Shown in pieces: positions 6,944-13,456 of a stretch of 13,918 nt of DNA (its first letter is position 1; each line of letters starts with the position of its first letter). A program made the translations under genes and the position numbers. Source of the DNA: an uncultured Campylobacter sp. (lineage in GTDB: Bacteria > Campylobacterota > Campylobacteria > Campylobacterales > Campylobacteraceae). Location: contig NZ_CALHHX010000141.1 in NCBI RefSeq assembly GCF_938030685.1, positions 1-13,918 on the forward strand, in the 5' to 3' direction. The notes beneath the pieces are model-generated. The model did not search any database. It had not been told where the DNA came from and saw only the letters and a program-made list of their open reading frames with translations.

Positions 6944-7303
6944 CCCTAAAATAGTTAAACATAACTTCAATTACATAATACGGATTGCTAAATCGGCAGT
7001 AAGTGAACGAGATTAGAATTTAAGAAACGATAGATAAAATTTTATGAAGTGAAATTTAGCGGTAGCGAAATGTCGCGCAGGAAAGTATAGACTTTAATTA
7101 AAATTTATCTATCGTAATTTACAGCGCAGTTTTTGCTGTATCGGCATAGAATTTTAATTTGGAATTCATCCATCATACCTGCTTGCTTTTCGAGCTGGAA
7201 TTTTTACGTCTTGCCTACGTGCCGCATATTTCGCAATAAAATTTTAAAATTTGCTTGGGTTGAAATGCTGTTTTGTGTTATAGAATTTTGCGGTATTTTA
7301 AAA
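6944..7303. other. Non-coding AT-rich region
   Basis: No supported gene. A 67-codon plus-strand reading frame at 7133-7336 overlaps the end of the minus-strand gene at 7304, has no ribosome site and is Phe/Ile/Cys-rich, so it is treated as chance. The notable content is the inverted repeat at 7027-7115, listed separately. Confidence 0.6.
7027..7115. repeat. 89-bp inverted-repeat element (possible MITE-like remnant or structured RNA)
   Basis: The left arm 7027-7044 (ACGATAGATAAAATTTTA) and right arm 7099-7115 (TAAAATTTATCTATCGT) are reverse complements except for one extra base in the left arm. Inside them AAGT (7047-7050) and ACTT (7091-7094) can extend the stem. AATTTA lies near both ends (7017-7022 and 7116-7121), but this word is frequent in the genome, so a target-site duplication cannot be claimed. 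No coding capacity. Confidence 0.6.
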
Positions 7304-7807
7304 CTATTTTTCGCCGACTTCTACGATCTTGCTTAGCACGTATTGCTCCAGATCGCGTCTAGGCACGTCATTTTTGAGCGCTTCGTTGTAGATATTTTCG
7401 ACTATGCGGCTGTATTTTTCGTAGGGGAAGTAGAGGAAATGGTTCGCCCAAGCGCGTTTGATGAGCTCGTGCGTTAGCTTTTTTCTAGCCCACGCTTTGA
7501 AGCAATCAAAGCCGATAAAAACCGCCGACGTCGCTATGATCGTAAATAAAATGGAGAAGTGAAAGTCGATCTTTTCAAACATCGCGTGCGTCAGCGTTAT
7601 CAGAAACATAACGCAGACGAATGCGAAGCAAGCGAAGATAACGTAGGATTTGCCGTAGTTAAATTTAAAATTTAGCTTCGAAGGATCGACGAGCATTCCG
7701 TCGTTAAACTCGGCGTTGGCTTCGAGTAGATCACGGAAAAGCACGGGTTTATGCGATACATGAAACATAATATCTAAAAGTCTATCTTTAAAATTTGATT
7801 TATCCAT
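7304..7807 (-). CDS. Hypothetical two-TM inner-membrane protein
   Basis: 167 aa, ATG start with AAGGAG five bases upstream, so expression is likely. I do not recognise a family. Two hydrophobic helices are visible at about residues 54-73 (YVIFACFAFVCVMFLITLTH) and 84-102 (FSILFTIIATSAVFIGF), joined by a short loop. The 50-residue N-terminal segment and the 65-residue basic/acidic C-terminal segment (RKKLTHELIKRAW ... RRDLEQYVLSKIVEVGEK) are soluble and probably both cytoplasmic. The size, the hairpin topology and the long tail suggest a small membrane-anchored accessory protein, but nothing points to a specific role. It is divergent from the aminotransferase gene and shares a palindromic promoter region with it. 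Confidence 0.75.
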   Translation of the reverse strand: MDKSNFKDRLLDIMFHVSHKPVLFRDLLEANAEFNDGMLVDPSKLNFKFNYGKSYVIFACFAFVCVMFLITLTHAMFEKIDFHFSILFTIIATSAVFIGFDCFKAWARKKLTHELIKRAWANHFLYFPYEKYSRIVENIYNEALKNDVPRRDLEQYVLSKIVEVGEK

Positions 7808-7831
7808 CGGAGCTCCTTCGATTTTTGCGGC

Positions 7832-7866
7832 ATTATATCTTAAATTAAATTGTTATAAGATAAAAT
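7832..7866. promoter_or_regulatory. Divergent promoter within an 11-bp inverted repeat
   Basis: ATTATATCTTA (7832-7842) and TAAGATAAAAT (7856-7866) are reverse complements with one mismatch across a 13-base spacer. The outer six bases of the left arm give TATAAT on the minus strand (toward the gene at 7807) and those of the right arm give TAAAAT on the plus strand (toward 7891). The two -10 boxes are only 23 bases apart, so the two promoters overlap head-to-head and probably cannot be occupied at once. No good -35 is seen for either. Confidence 0.5.
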
Positions 7867-7890
7867 AGCGCGAAATTTCAAGGAGCGATT

Positions 7891-8769
7891 ATGTTTGAAA
7901 TCAGCGGAATGAGCGGCGACGAGATAGTTTATATTAACGGCAAGCTTTGCAAAGCCAAAGAGGCTGCGATAAGCCCTTTTGATCGCGGTTTCGTGCTTGG
8001 AGATGGCATCTATGAAGTAGCACCCGTGGTAAATTCTAAAATTTGCGACAGGGCGGATTTTTGGGAGCGCTTTGAGCGCAGCGCCGCGCAGATCGAGCTG
8101 AAAATTCCATATTCTCGCGAAAAATATGAGGAAATTTTATATGAGCTCATCGCGCAGGGCGGCGTAAAAGAGGGCGCTTTCTACACTCAGATCACAAGAG
8201 GTGCGGCGATGCGCGATTTTGATTACGTCCGCGGCATAGAGCCCAGCGTCTTTGCTTTTGTATATCATACGCAAATTTTTGATAATCCGCTCGCAAAAGA
8301 GGGGATCGAGATCGTGAGCCTGCCCGAGATCCGCTGGCATAGGCGCGATATAAAATCGATCTCGCTTTTAGCTCAGTGCATCTTAAAGCACGAGGCCCAC
8401 AAGGCGGGTGCTTATGAGTGCTTTTTGATCGAGGACGGGCTGGTTACCGAGTGTTCGAGCTCCAGTGCGTTTATCATCAAAGATGACGTTCTGATCACGC
8501 GACCGCTTTCAAACGATATACTGCCGGGCATCCGCCGCAAGGTGATCCTAGGCCTTGCCGAGCAGGCGGGTCTTAGCGTGCAACAGCGGGCGTTTGGAAT
8601 GAGCGAGGTTTATGAAGCCAATGAAGCCTTTATCAGCGCGGCGACGCTGATACTACTGCCGATCGTAAAGGCAGACGGCAGAGCGATCGGCGGCGGTGTG
8701 GTCGGCAAATACGTACCGCGCCTACGCGAGATGTATGCTGCGCGGCTAAGATCCGAAGCGGGACTGTAA
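7891..8769 (+). CDS. Class IV PLP aminotransferase, D-amino-acid-aminotransferase-like
   Basis: 292 aa, ATG start with AAGGAG five bases upstream (7880-7885); the internal Met7 is a less likely start. The whole length aligns by eye with bacterial D-amino-acid transaminases (fold type IV): DRGFVLGDGIYEV (31-43, Tyr41 at the Tyr31 position of the Bacillus enzyme), TRGAAMRDF (102-110), RRDIKSISLL (151-160) with Lys155 as the PLP lysine, TECSSSS (186-192) with Glu187 facing the PLP ring nitrogen, and a C-terminal ISAAT phosphate-binding region (249-253). Such enzymes interconvert D-alanine and D-glutamate with their keto acids and supply peptidoglycan precursors. Arg108 of the carboxylate trap is present, but the usual His two residues later is Phe110, and the serine-rich motif has Cys/Ser where Gly/Asn are usual. 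Substrate choice is therefore uncertain; a branched-chain or other aminotransferase role is possible. Confidence 0.88.
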   Translation: MFEISGMSGDEIVYINGKLCKAKEAAISPFDRGFVLGDGIYEVAPVVNSKICDRADFWERFERSAAQIELKIPYSREKYEEILYELIAQGGVKEGAFYTQITRGAAMRDFDYVRGIEPSVFAFVYHTQIFDNPLAKEGIEIVSLPEIRWHRRDIKSISLLAQCILKHEAHKAGAYECFLIEDGLVTECSSSSAFIIKDDVLITRPLSNDILPGIRRKVILGLAEQAGLSVQQRAFGMSEVYEANEAFISAATLILLPIVKADGRAIGGGVVGKYVPRLREMYAARLRSEAGL

Positions 8770-8785
8770 TAGGGCGGTCAAATTT

Positions 8786-8813
8786 AGCCCGTTAAATTTA
8801 AACTATGCGGGCT
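8786..8813. terminator. Candidate bidirectional terminator between convergent genes
   Basis: AGCCCG (8786-8791) and CGGGCT (8808-8813) form a perfect 6-bp stem with a 16-base AT-rich loop, in the 46-bp gap between the convergent genes ending at 8769 and 8816. The U-run afterwards is weak on both strands (ATTAAATTTT on plus, AAATTTG on minus), and the loop is long, so efficiency is doubtful. Confidence 0.45.
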
Positions 8814-8815
8814 GA

Positions 8816-9781
8816 TTAAATTTTGCTTTCTAGCTCCCCGGTTATGTGACCCAGCTCGCTTACTAATTCTAAAATTTCAGCCAGTTCGTATTGATGAGCA
8901 TACGCCGTTCCGGTTGTCGGAGGTATGCTAAATAGCTCTGTTTCAAAGCGGTTCGGCGCGCCGTTTAGAAATAGGTAAAATTTATTATCCATAAACGCCG
9001 CGCTTATGTTAAATTTATGGTAGTATCGCTTCAGCTCATTTAGTCGCTCCATCAACGTAGGCGTCAATAGATAGCGAGCTTCGACCTTGTCGTCAGCAAA
9101 CACGCGAAATTCGCTATTAAAAACGACGTTGTCCATTAGCTCCTTCTCGCCTAAAATTTTTGTATTCAGCTCGCGGCTTGCCAAAATGGTTCGGGAGTAA
9201 AATTTCTTACTAAACTCGCATATCAGCACGCTACCGCTAAAATCCATATACGCATCATATAAGCTCATCGCAAGCGAAGCCAGCTTCGCATAAGTATTGT
9301 CTATGCCCAGATCGTAGTTCTTTTTGATTCTAATCGCCTCGCTGAGGCTAAATTTTACCCCATCCCATTCGCCTTTTATCTCATCTTCGCTGATAAAGTC
9401 GGAGTTTGCAAAGATTCCTGCTCGCCTAAATTCCTTCGCGCTTATGCCACGTCCTGGCGAATAAGTAAGCTGCGGATACGCCTGCGAGATCGCCGTGCGC
9501 ACCAAAACTTTTTTGTAAAATAGTTTATATTCATAAGCAGCGTCCGCAATGCCGTCGTAAATGCAAGCAACATAAATAATCAAAAGCACCGCGTAGATAA
9601 GATAGACTTCGATCATCTTGTAATCCGTATCACCGTCTGTTTTAAATACCGCATCGATCGCAAACATCACGATAAACGGAAACAGATACAAAAATGCTAT
9701 CTTGGCATAGATCATCACTACCTTGCAAATACACTTTTTTTGTTTGGCTCTACTTAGTGCTATCGCTTTGTCTAGTTGCAT
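8816..9781 (-). CDS. DUF3137 family membrane protein
   Basis: 321 aa, ATG start; AAGGA sits five bases before it and overlaps the stop codon of the helicase gene upstream (8-bp gap), so the two genes are very probably cotranscribed. Two membrane helices lie near residues 22-45 and 58-76, followed by a roughly 240-residue soluble domain. The pattern FRRAGIFANSDFISEDEIKG (118-137), KFSLSEA (143-149), FSGSVLICEFSKKF (181-194), then FNSEFRVFADDKVEARYLLT (221-240) leading into PTLMERL and ISAAFMDNKFYLFL (259-272) is the signature of DUF3137 (PF11335). The biochemical role of this family is not known to me. Pairing with a helicase gene gives no obvious functional link. Confidence 0.85.
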   Translation of the reverse strand: MQLDKAIALSRAKQKKCICKVVMIYAKIAFLYLFPFIVMFAIDAVFKTDGDTDYKMIEVYLIYAVLLIIYVACIYDGIADAAYEYKLFYKKVLVRTAISQAYPQLTYSPGRGISAKEFRRAGIFANSDFISEDEIKGEWDGVKFSLSEAIRIKKNYDLGIDNTYAKLASLAMSLYDAYMDFSGSVLICEFSKKFYSRTILASRELNTKILGEKELMDNVVFNSEFRVFADDKVEARYLLTPTLMERLNELKRYYHKFNISAAFMDNKFYLFLNGAPNRFETELFSIPPTTGTAYAHQYELAEILELVSELGHITGELESKI

Positions 9782-9789
9782 ACGTTTCC

Positions 9790-11127
9790 TTAAATTTTTT
9801 GATCCGAAATTTTATAAAATTCGTTCTCTTGATAAAATTTCACTACAGCTTCATCCGCGCTTGCGCTGCGCTGCAAATACCGCAGCAGGGGCTCTGAGCG
9901 CGTATATATCACGCCAAGCCCAGCAAGGCTCGTCGCGCGCGAAAGCGCCACGTAGAGCTGCCCTTTGGCAAAGATCCTGTCGATGTCGCAGATGAGCTGC
10001 GGGATGCTCATGCCTTGGGATTTGTGGATCGTGATGGCGTATGCGAGCTTGAGCGGGAACTGATAATACCGCGCCAGCACGATCTGCTCGGCATCCGCAC
10101 CGCTTGCGGCGATCTCGCTTAGTTCGTATGTTTGCAGCCCCACGCGGCTTAGCATACCCGAGGGCTTTTTTACGACCACGCTTTCGATCTCGCCGCCGGA
10201 GCTTTTTTCGATCTTTTCGACGACGCCTTGCTCGCCGTTAAAAAACTCGCCGCTTTTATTTGCGGTAAACAGCACCTTTGCGCCTTCTTTTAGCGTCAGA
10301 CTTTGCGGCGTATTTAGCGAGGCGATCCATTTTTGAATTTTCTGCTCGCTCACGCCGCTTTGCAGCGCTTCATAAACGCCCTCAAAGCTGCTCTGCGGCG
10401 CATTAAGCTTAGCTAGTCTGGCGTTATTTATCGCATCTACTTCGGCGTTTCGCCCCGAGATTATCGTGGCATCTGGTTCTGCTCGCGCGGCATCGATGAG
10501 CAAAGATCGCATCAGCTCCGCCGTCTGCTCGCTTGCGATGCCGAGCCGTAGCTCGCAAAGCAGGCGGTATAGCGCCGCATCCGCGGTGCGCTTGGAGCCT
10601 ATCATCTCGACGTAAAAAAACTCGCACTGCCTCCACGCGTACGAGCCGAAGGCGTAATCCGAGTCGCTAAATAGGCTCGCGCGCGGCGCTCTCTCGCCCT
10701 CTTTGCGCACCGGCGGAAGCTGATAAAAATCGCCCGTGACGAGCAGCCGTCCGTTAAATTTAGAATTTGAAATTCTAAGATAGATCATCTCAAAAATCTC
10801 GGCGCCGATCATCGAAATTTCATCGATCACGATGAGGTCTGCGAGGGCTAAAATTTTTCGCAGCTCGCTTAGCTTGCCGCTTTGTTTGCGATCGAAGCCC
10901 TTTAGTTCCTCGTGGTTTTTGCAAATGCCGAAGCGAAAGAAGCTATGCACGGTCACGCCGCCGATCTCTACGGCGCTGATGCCGGTGCTGCCGAGCACGA
11001 TGACGAGCTTGCCGCGAGCGCGATAATTCTTGATGAGCTCTTTTATTACGTAGCTTTTGCCCACGCCTGCGCCGCCCGTGATGAAAATATTGCGATCTTT
11101 TAGCTTTTGGATGATGAAATTTATCAA
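9790..11127 (-). CDS. PIF1/RecD-like SF1B DNA helicase
   Basis: 445 aa ATP-dependent DNA helicase. The start is TTG at 11127, chosen because AGGA lies six bases upstream and the Walker A motif needs the preceding residues. Helicase motifs in order: Walker A GGAGVGKS (18-25), motif Ia GSTGISAVEIGG (46-57) followed by HSFF, motif II DEIS (102-105), motif III GDFYQLPPV (132-140), SKRTADAALYRLLCELRLG (178-196, the usual R-x-x-D...LRxG segment), SGRNAEV (224-230), motif V TIHKSQGMSI (366-375) and motif VI YVALSRATS (392-400). These identify the PIF1-like branch of SF1B (5'-3' helicases). Length is compact, with no fused nuclease or zinc domain. Likely role: replication-fork or G-quadruplex/R-loop processing in the cytoplasm; this is inference from the family. 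It is the first gene of an operon with the DUF3137 gene. Confidence 0.93.
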   Translation of the reverse strand: MINFIIQKLKDRNIFITGGAGVGKSYVIKELIKNYRARGKLVIVLGSTGISAVEIGGVTVHSFFRFGICKNHEELKGFDRKQSGKLSELRKILALADLIVIDEISMIGAEIFEMIYLRISNSKFNGRLLVTGDFYQLPPVRKEGERAPRASLFSDSDYAFGSYAWRQCEFFYVEMIGSKRTADAALYRLLCELRLGIASEQTAELMRSLLIDAARAEPDATIISGRNAEVDAINNARLAKLNAPQSSFEGVYEALQSGVSEQKIQKWIASLNTPQSLTLKEGAKVLFTANKSGEFFNGEQGVVEKIEKSSGGEIESVVVKKPSGMLSRVGLQTYELSEIAASGADAEQIVLARYYQFPLKLAYAITIHKSQGMSIPQLICDIDRIFAKGQLYVALSRATSLAGLGVIYTRSEPLLRYLQRSASADEAVVKFYQENEFYKISDQKI

Positions 11128-11140
11128 GTTTTTTCCTATT

Positions 11141-11163
11141 TTTTGGCAAAATTATAGCCAAAA
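11141..11163. promoter_or_regulatory. Palindromic promoter region between divergent TTG-started genes
   Basis: TTTTGGC (11141-11147) and GCCAAAA (11157-11163) are perfect reverse complements around a 9-base centre. On the minus strand the centre contains a perfect TATAAT (11151-11156), 24 bases before the helicase TTG start. The plus-strand promoter for the lipoprotein gene at 11182 must overlap the same few bases but has no clear -10. The only intergenic space is 54 bp. Confidence 0.5.
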
Positions 11164-11181
11164 TTTTTTAAAAGGCATTGT

Positions 11182-12564
11182 TTGAAACGATTAGTATCTC
11201 TTATCTTTGCGGCTTTAATCCTTGCAGGTTGCGGTAAAACCATCCATAAGTTTATCCCGGAAAATCCCGCTGTTTTGGATCTCGAATACGCTCAAAACAG
11301 CGAGCGACTACCGGCTCCCGCTTCGGTGCAAAACATAAGCGGAAGTGCGTTTAAGAGCCGCTATTTTAAAATTTGGTTTGACGATGTGCCCGTGAAGGCG
11401 GAAATCGATACGTTTTGGGGGCTTAATTACGCAAAGGGGCGCCATTTTGACGCCGCAGGTAGGATATATAACGATGCGATCTATCAGAGCATTCGCGCAA
11501 ACGCCAATGAAGAGGCGTTCGGGCTGATCTCCGCGCCCGCTATAACGGTAAAAAACGCGCTGCTGCGAAATATCCCAAGCGATCTGCCGATTTTCGGCGA
11601 TCCGAGCGAGCCTGGGGAGGGCGAGCCGTTTGATTACGCCGCAAATTCCGCCGTGGGCGTGGGCTATCCGATGCTGCTGTCGCATTACAGCAGAGACGGC
11701 GCATGGGCGTTCGTACGCAACGACGGCGTGTGGGGCTGGATCAGAAGCGACGCGATAAAGCGCATCAGCCCACAGCAGGCGGATATCTACGCAAATTCTA
11801 AATTTATAACGATCCTGCGCGACGGCGCGATCGTTTATGATGAAAGCGGCGCGGAGCTTTTTAGGGCGCGCACCGGCACGATTTTGCCGTATGATTTTAG
11901 CGGCGAGCGCGATCTTGGCGGCACGCTCGGCGTACGGAGCGGATTCGGCGGCGAAATTTTAACCCAGTTTGGCAGCAGGAGATATTTCGTTAGCGCGGAG
12001 GATGCGAGGCTTTGGCCTGCGCCGCTTGATGAGCAAAACTCAAAAATCGTAGCCGCTAGCCTGCTCGGGCAGAAATACGGCTGGGGCGGGTATAAATTTC
12101 TTCGCGATTGCTCGCTTATGACGAAAGACTTTTTGGCAAATTTCGGGCTGTGGCTGCCGCGAAATTCTAAGGCGCAATCGGCTCGCGGCGAGCGTTTTTC
12201 GCTGGCGGGGATGAGCGCGGATGAAAAGCTTAGCTTCATCGGTAAAAACGGCGTGGCGTATAAAACCCTGCTGTATATGCCCGGTCACGTGATGCTCTAC
12301 GTAGGGCGGGTGGACGGCGAGCCCGCGGTGCTGCACGACATCTGGGGGCTTCGCACGATGGACGGCGGGCGCGCGGTCATCGGGCGTACGGCGATTACGT
12401 CGCTTACTATCGGCTCGGATCGCGCCGACATCGCCGAGGATCGCCTGCTGATCTCGCGTATCAGCGCGATGAGCGTGCTCTCGGGCGAGGATGACGCTAT
12501 CTCGGACGATCGGTTGGCTCCTGAGGATCCGAGCACCCTGTCTGTGTATGCGAGCGGAAATTAG
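11182..12564 (+). CDS. SH3/NlpC-P60 peptidoglycan hydrolase lipoprotein
   Basis: 460 aa, TTG start with AAAGG about seven bases upstream. The N-terminus is a lipoprotein signal (hydrophobic 4-13, lipobox LAGC with Cys17 lipidated). The rest follows the order of the NlpC/P60 peptidases with an N-terminal helical segment and two bacterial SH3 domains: N-terminal region with FWGLNYAKGRHFD (78-90), first SH3 about 120-195 (GVWGWIRSD at 182-190), second SH3 about 205-275, then the papain-like NlpC/P60 domain about 285-400. The catalytic Cys310 is in RDCSLMTKDFLANFGLWLPR (308-327), with His369 in MPGHVMLY and the third polar residue His385 in VLHDIWG. These enzymes cut stem peptides, typically at D-Glu-diamino acid bonds, in the periplasm. 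The exact bond is inferred. The Asp/Glu-rich tail 435-460 is not part of the known domains. Confidence 0.9.
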   Translation: MKRLVSLIFAALILAGCGKTIHKFIPENPAVLDLEYAQNSERLPAPASVQNISGSAFKSRYFKIWFDDVPVKAEIDTFWGLNYAKGRHFDAAGRIYNDAIYQSIRANANEEAFGLISAPAITVKNALLRNIPSDLPIFGDPSEPGEGEPFDYAANSAVGVGYPMLLSHYSRDGAWAFVRNDGVWGWIRSDAIKRISPQQADIYANSKFITILRDGAIVYDESGAELFRARTGTILPYDFSGERDLGGTLGVRSGFGGEILTQFGSRRYFVSAEDARLWPAPLDEQNSKIVAASLLGQKYGWGGYKFLRDCSLMTKDFLANFGLWLPRNSKAQSARGERFSLAGMSADEKLSFIGKNGVAYKTLLYMPGHVMLYVGRVDGEPAVLHDIWGLRTMDGGRAVIGRTAITSLTIGSDRADIAEDRLLISRISAMSVLSGEDDAISDDRLAPEDPSTLSVYASGN

Positions 12565-12664
12565 GCTGCTTGCTGGTATGAGCGTGAATTGGGCTTTGTT
12601 TTATAGCTGCCGTCGTAATTGATTTTGCCGTTCGTGGAGTCGCGCGCTGCGGTGCGCGCAAGCG

Positions 12665-12708
12665 TAAATTTAAAATGGCGTTTTATGCGCTGCGCCATTT
12701 TAAATTTA
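12665..12708. terminator. Bidirectional intrinsic terminator, perfect 16-bp inverted repeat
   Basis: TAAATTTAAAATGGCG (12665-12680) and CGCCATTTTAAATTTA (12693-12708) pair perfectly across a 12-base loop. In either direction the structure reads as A-run, GC-containing stem (ATGGCG/CGCCAT), T-run, which is the form of a two-way rho-independent terminator. It lies 100 bases past the NlpC/P60 stop and about 185 bases past the stop of the convergent methyltransferase gene. The stem is unusually long because the A and T runs also pair. Confidence 0.7.
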
Positions 12709-12783
12709 GCCTAGGCGGCGAAAGAATTTTAAATTTCGGGTTTTTAAATTTAGTTCTAAATTTAAGCCTATATCTCGCAGTCC

Positions 12784-12817
12784 TTAAAATTTCGGGCGAA
12801 ATTTTAAAATTAGCCCG
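12784..12817. repeat. 24-bp palindrome plus overlapping inverted repeat
   Basis: TTAAAATTTCG (12784-12794) and CGAAATTTTAA (12797-12807) are exact reverse complements with only GG between them. CGGGC (12793-12797) can alternatively pair with GCCCG (12813-12817) across 15 bases, giving two mutually exclusive hairpins. The second one may act as a terminator for the minus-strand gene at 12893; the role is unproven. Confidence 0.5.
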
Positions 12818-12892
12818 CAAGTCCGGTTAAAATTTTAAAACGCTATCTAAATTTACGCTCCTGCTTTAAAGCTTAATCGCGCGCCGCTCCCT

Positions 12893-13456
12893 TTAGAAAA
12901 ACAAAAAATATCTCGGCGTTTTGCGCTTATACTCTAAATACTCCTGTCCGTAGGCTCGCTCGCAGTAGCGCTCCTCGCCGAGAACCACGAGATGGTTATA
13001 TACGGCAAAGGACACTATCACTATGAGTAGCCACAGCGACGCCGAAGCGATGCAAACGCCCGCCATGCCGAGGAAATAAAAGAAATACATCGGATTGCGC
13101 GATAGGCGGTAGATGCCGCCTTGTGCGGCTCTGTCCGCAGGGGTCGCCGCATAGTCGTAAAACGCCTTGATGAAGCCCGCAAAAGCCGCTATATAGATCA
13201 CCGCTCCGATCCAAAACCACGCGCTATCCGTCTTAAGCGGCACGAAGACCGATAAAATGAGCAGCGCTACTTGCAGCAGCGAGCTTATGATCGCATTTCG
13301 CTTGTCCGCGAGCGTGTACCACGAGGTATCGGTGGCGCGCTTGCCGACCTCTTTGTAGATAAACATATACGCGAACTGTATCAGCACCATCGCAAATGAG
13401 GGTATCCAAGCGCCCGCTAGAACTGGCTCAAGCGTCGTAAAAAATGAAATTTCCAT
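12893..13456 (-). CDS. Isoprenylcysteine methyltransferase/PEMT-like integral membrane methyltransferase
   Basis: 187 aa from the ATG at 13456, which has AAGGA seven bases upstream. The reading frame continues upstream to 13726, but that extension (Arg/Pro/Ser-rich, from repeat DNA) lacks a ribosome site and is rejected. Hydrophobic helices lie near residues 12-33, 54-73, 79-100 and 126-156. The C-terminal half carries the ICMT/PEMT signature: GGIYRLSRNPMYFFYFLG (113-130), then HLVVLGEERYCERAYGQEYL (155-174) and YKRKTPRYF (176-184). In this superfamily these residues bind S-adenosylmethionine at the membrane face. Bacterial members methylate lipids or other small membrane substrates; this substrate cannot be read from sequence. 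It is convergent with the NlpC/P60 gene and transcribed alone as far as visible. Confidence 0.85.
   Translation of the reverse strand: MEISFFTTLEPVLAGAWIPSFAMVLIQFAYMFIYKEVGKRATDTSWYTLADKRNAIISSLLQVALLILSVFVPLKTDSAWFWIGAVIYIAAFAGFIKAFYDYAATPADRAAQGGIYRLSRNPMYFFYFLGMAGVCIASASLWLLIVIVSFAVYNHLVVLGEERYCERAYGQEYLEYKRKTPRYFLFF

Larger units (their letters stand above)
12565..12892. other. Convergent intergenic region rich in palindromes
   Basis: No gene is supported in these 328 bases between the stops of two convergent genes. It holds a GC hairpin (GCGCGC at 12642-12647 and again at 12654-12659, 6-base loop), the perfect 16-bp inverted repeat at 12665-12708, several TAAATTTA words at 12745-12770, and the 24-bp palindrome at 12784-12807. 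Confidence 0.7.

Noticed and set aside
7133..7336. 67-codon plus-strand frame MLYRHRIL...
   Set aside because: No ribosome site, odd composition, and it overlaps the end of the better-supported minus-strand gene.
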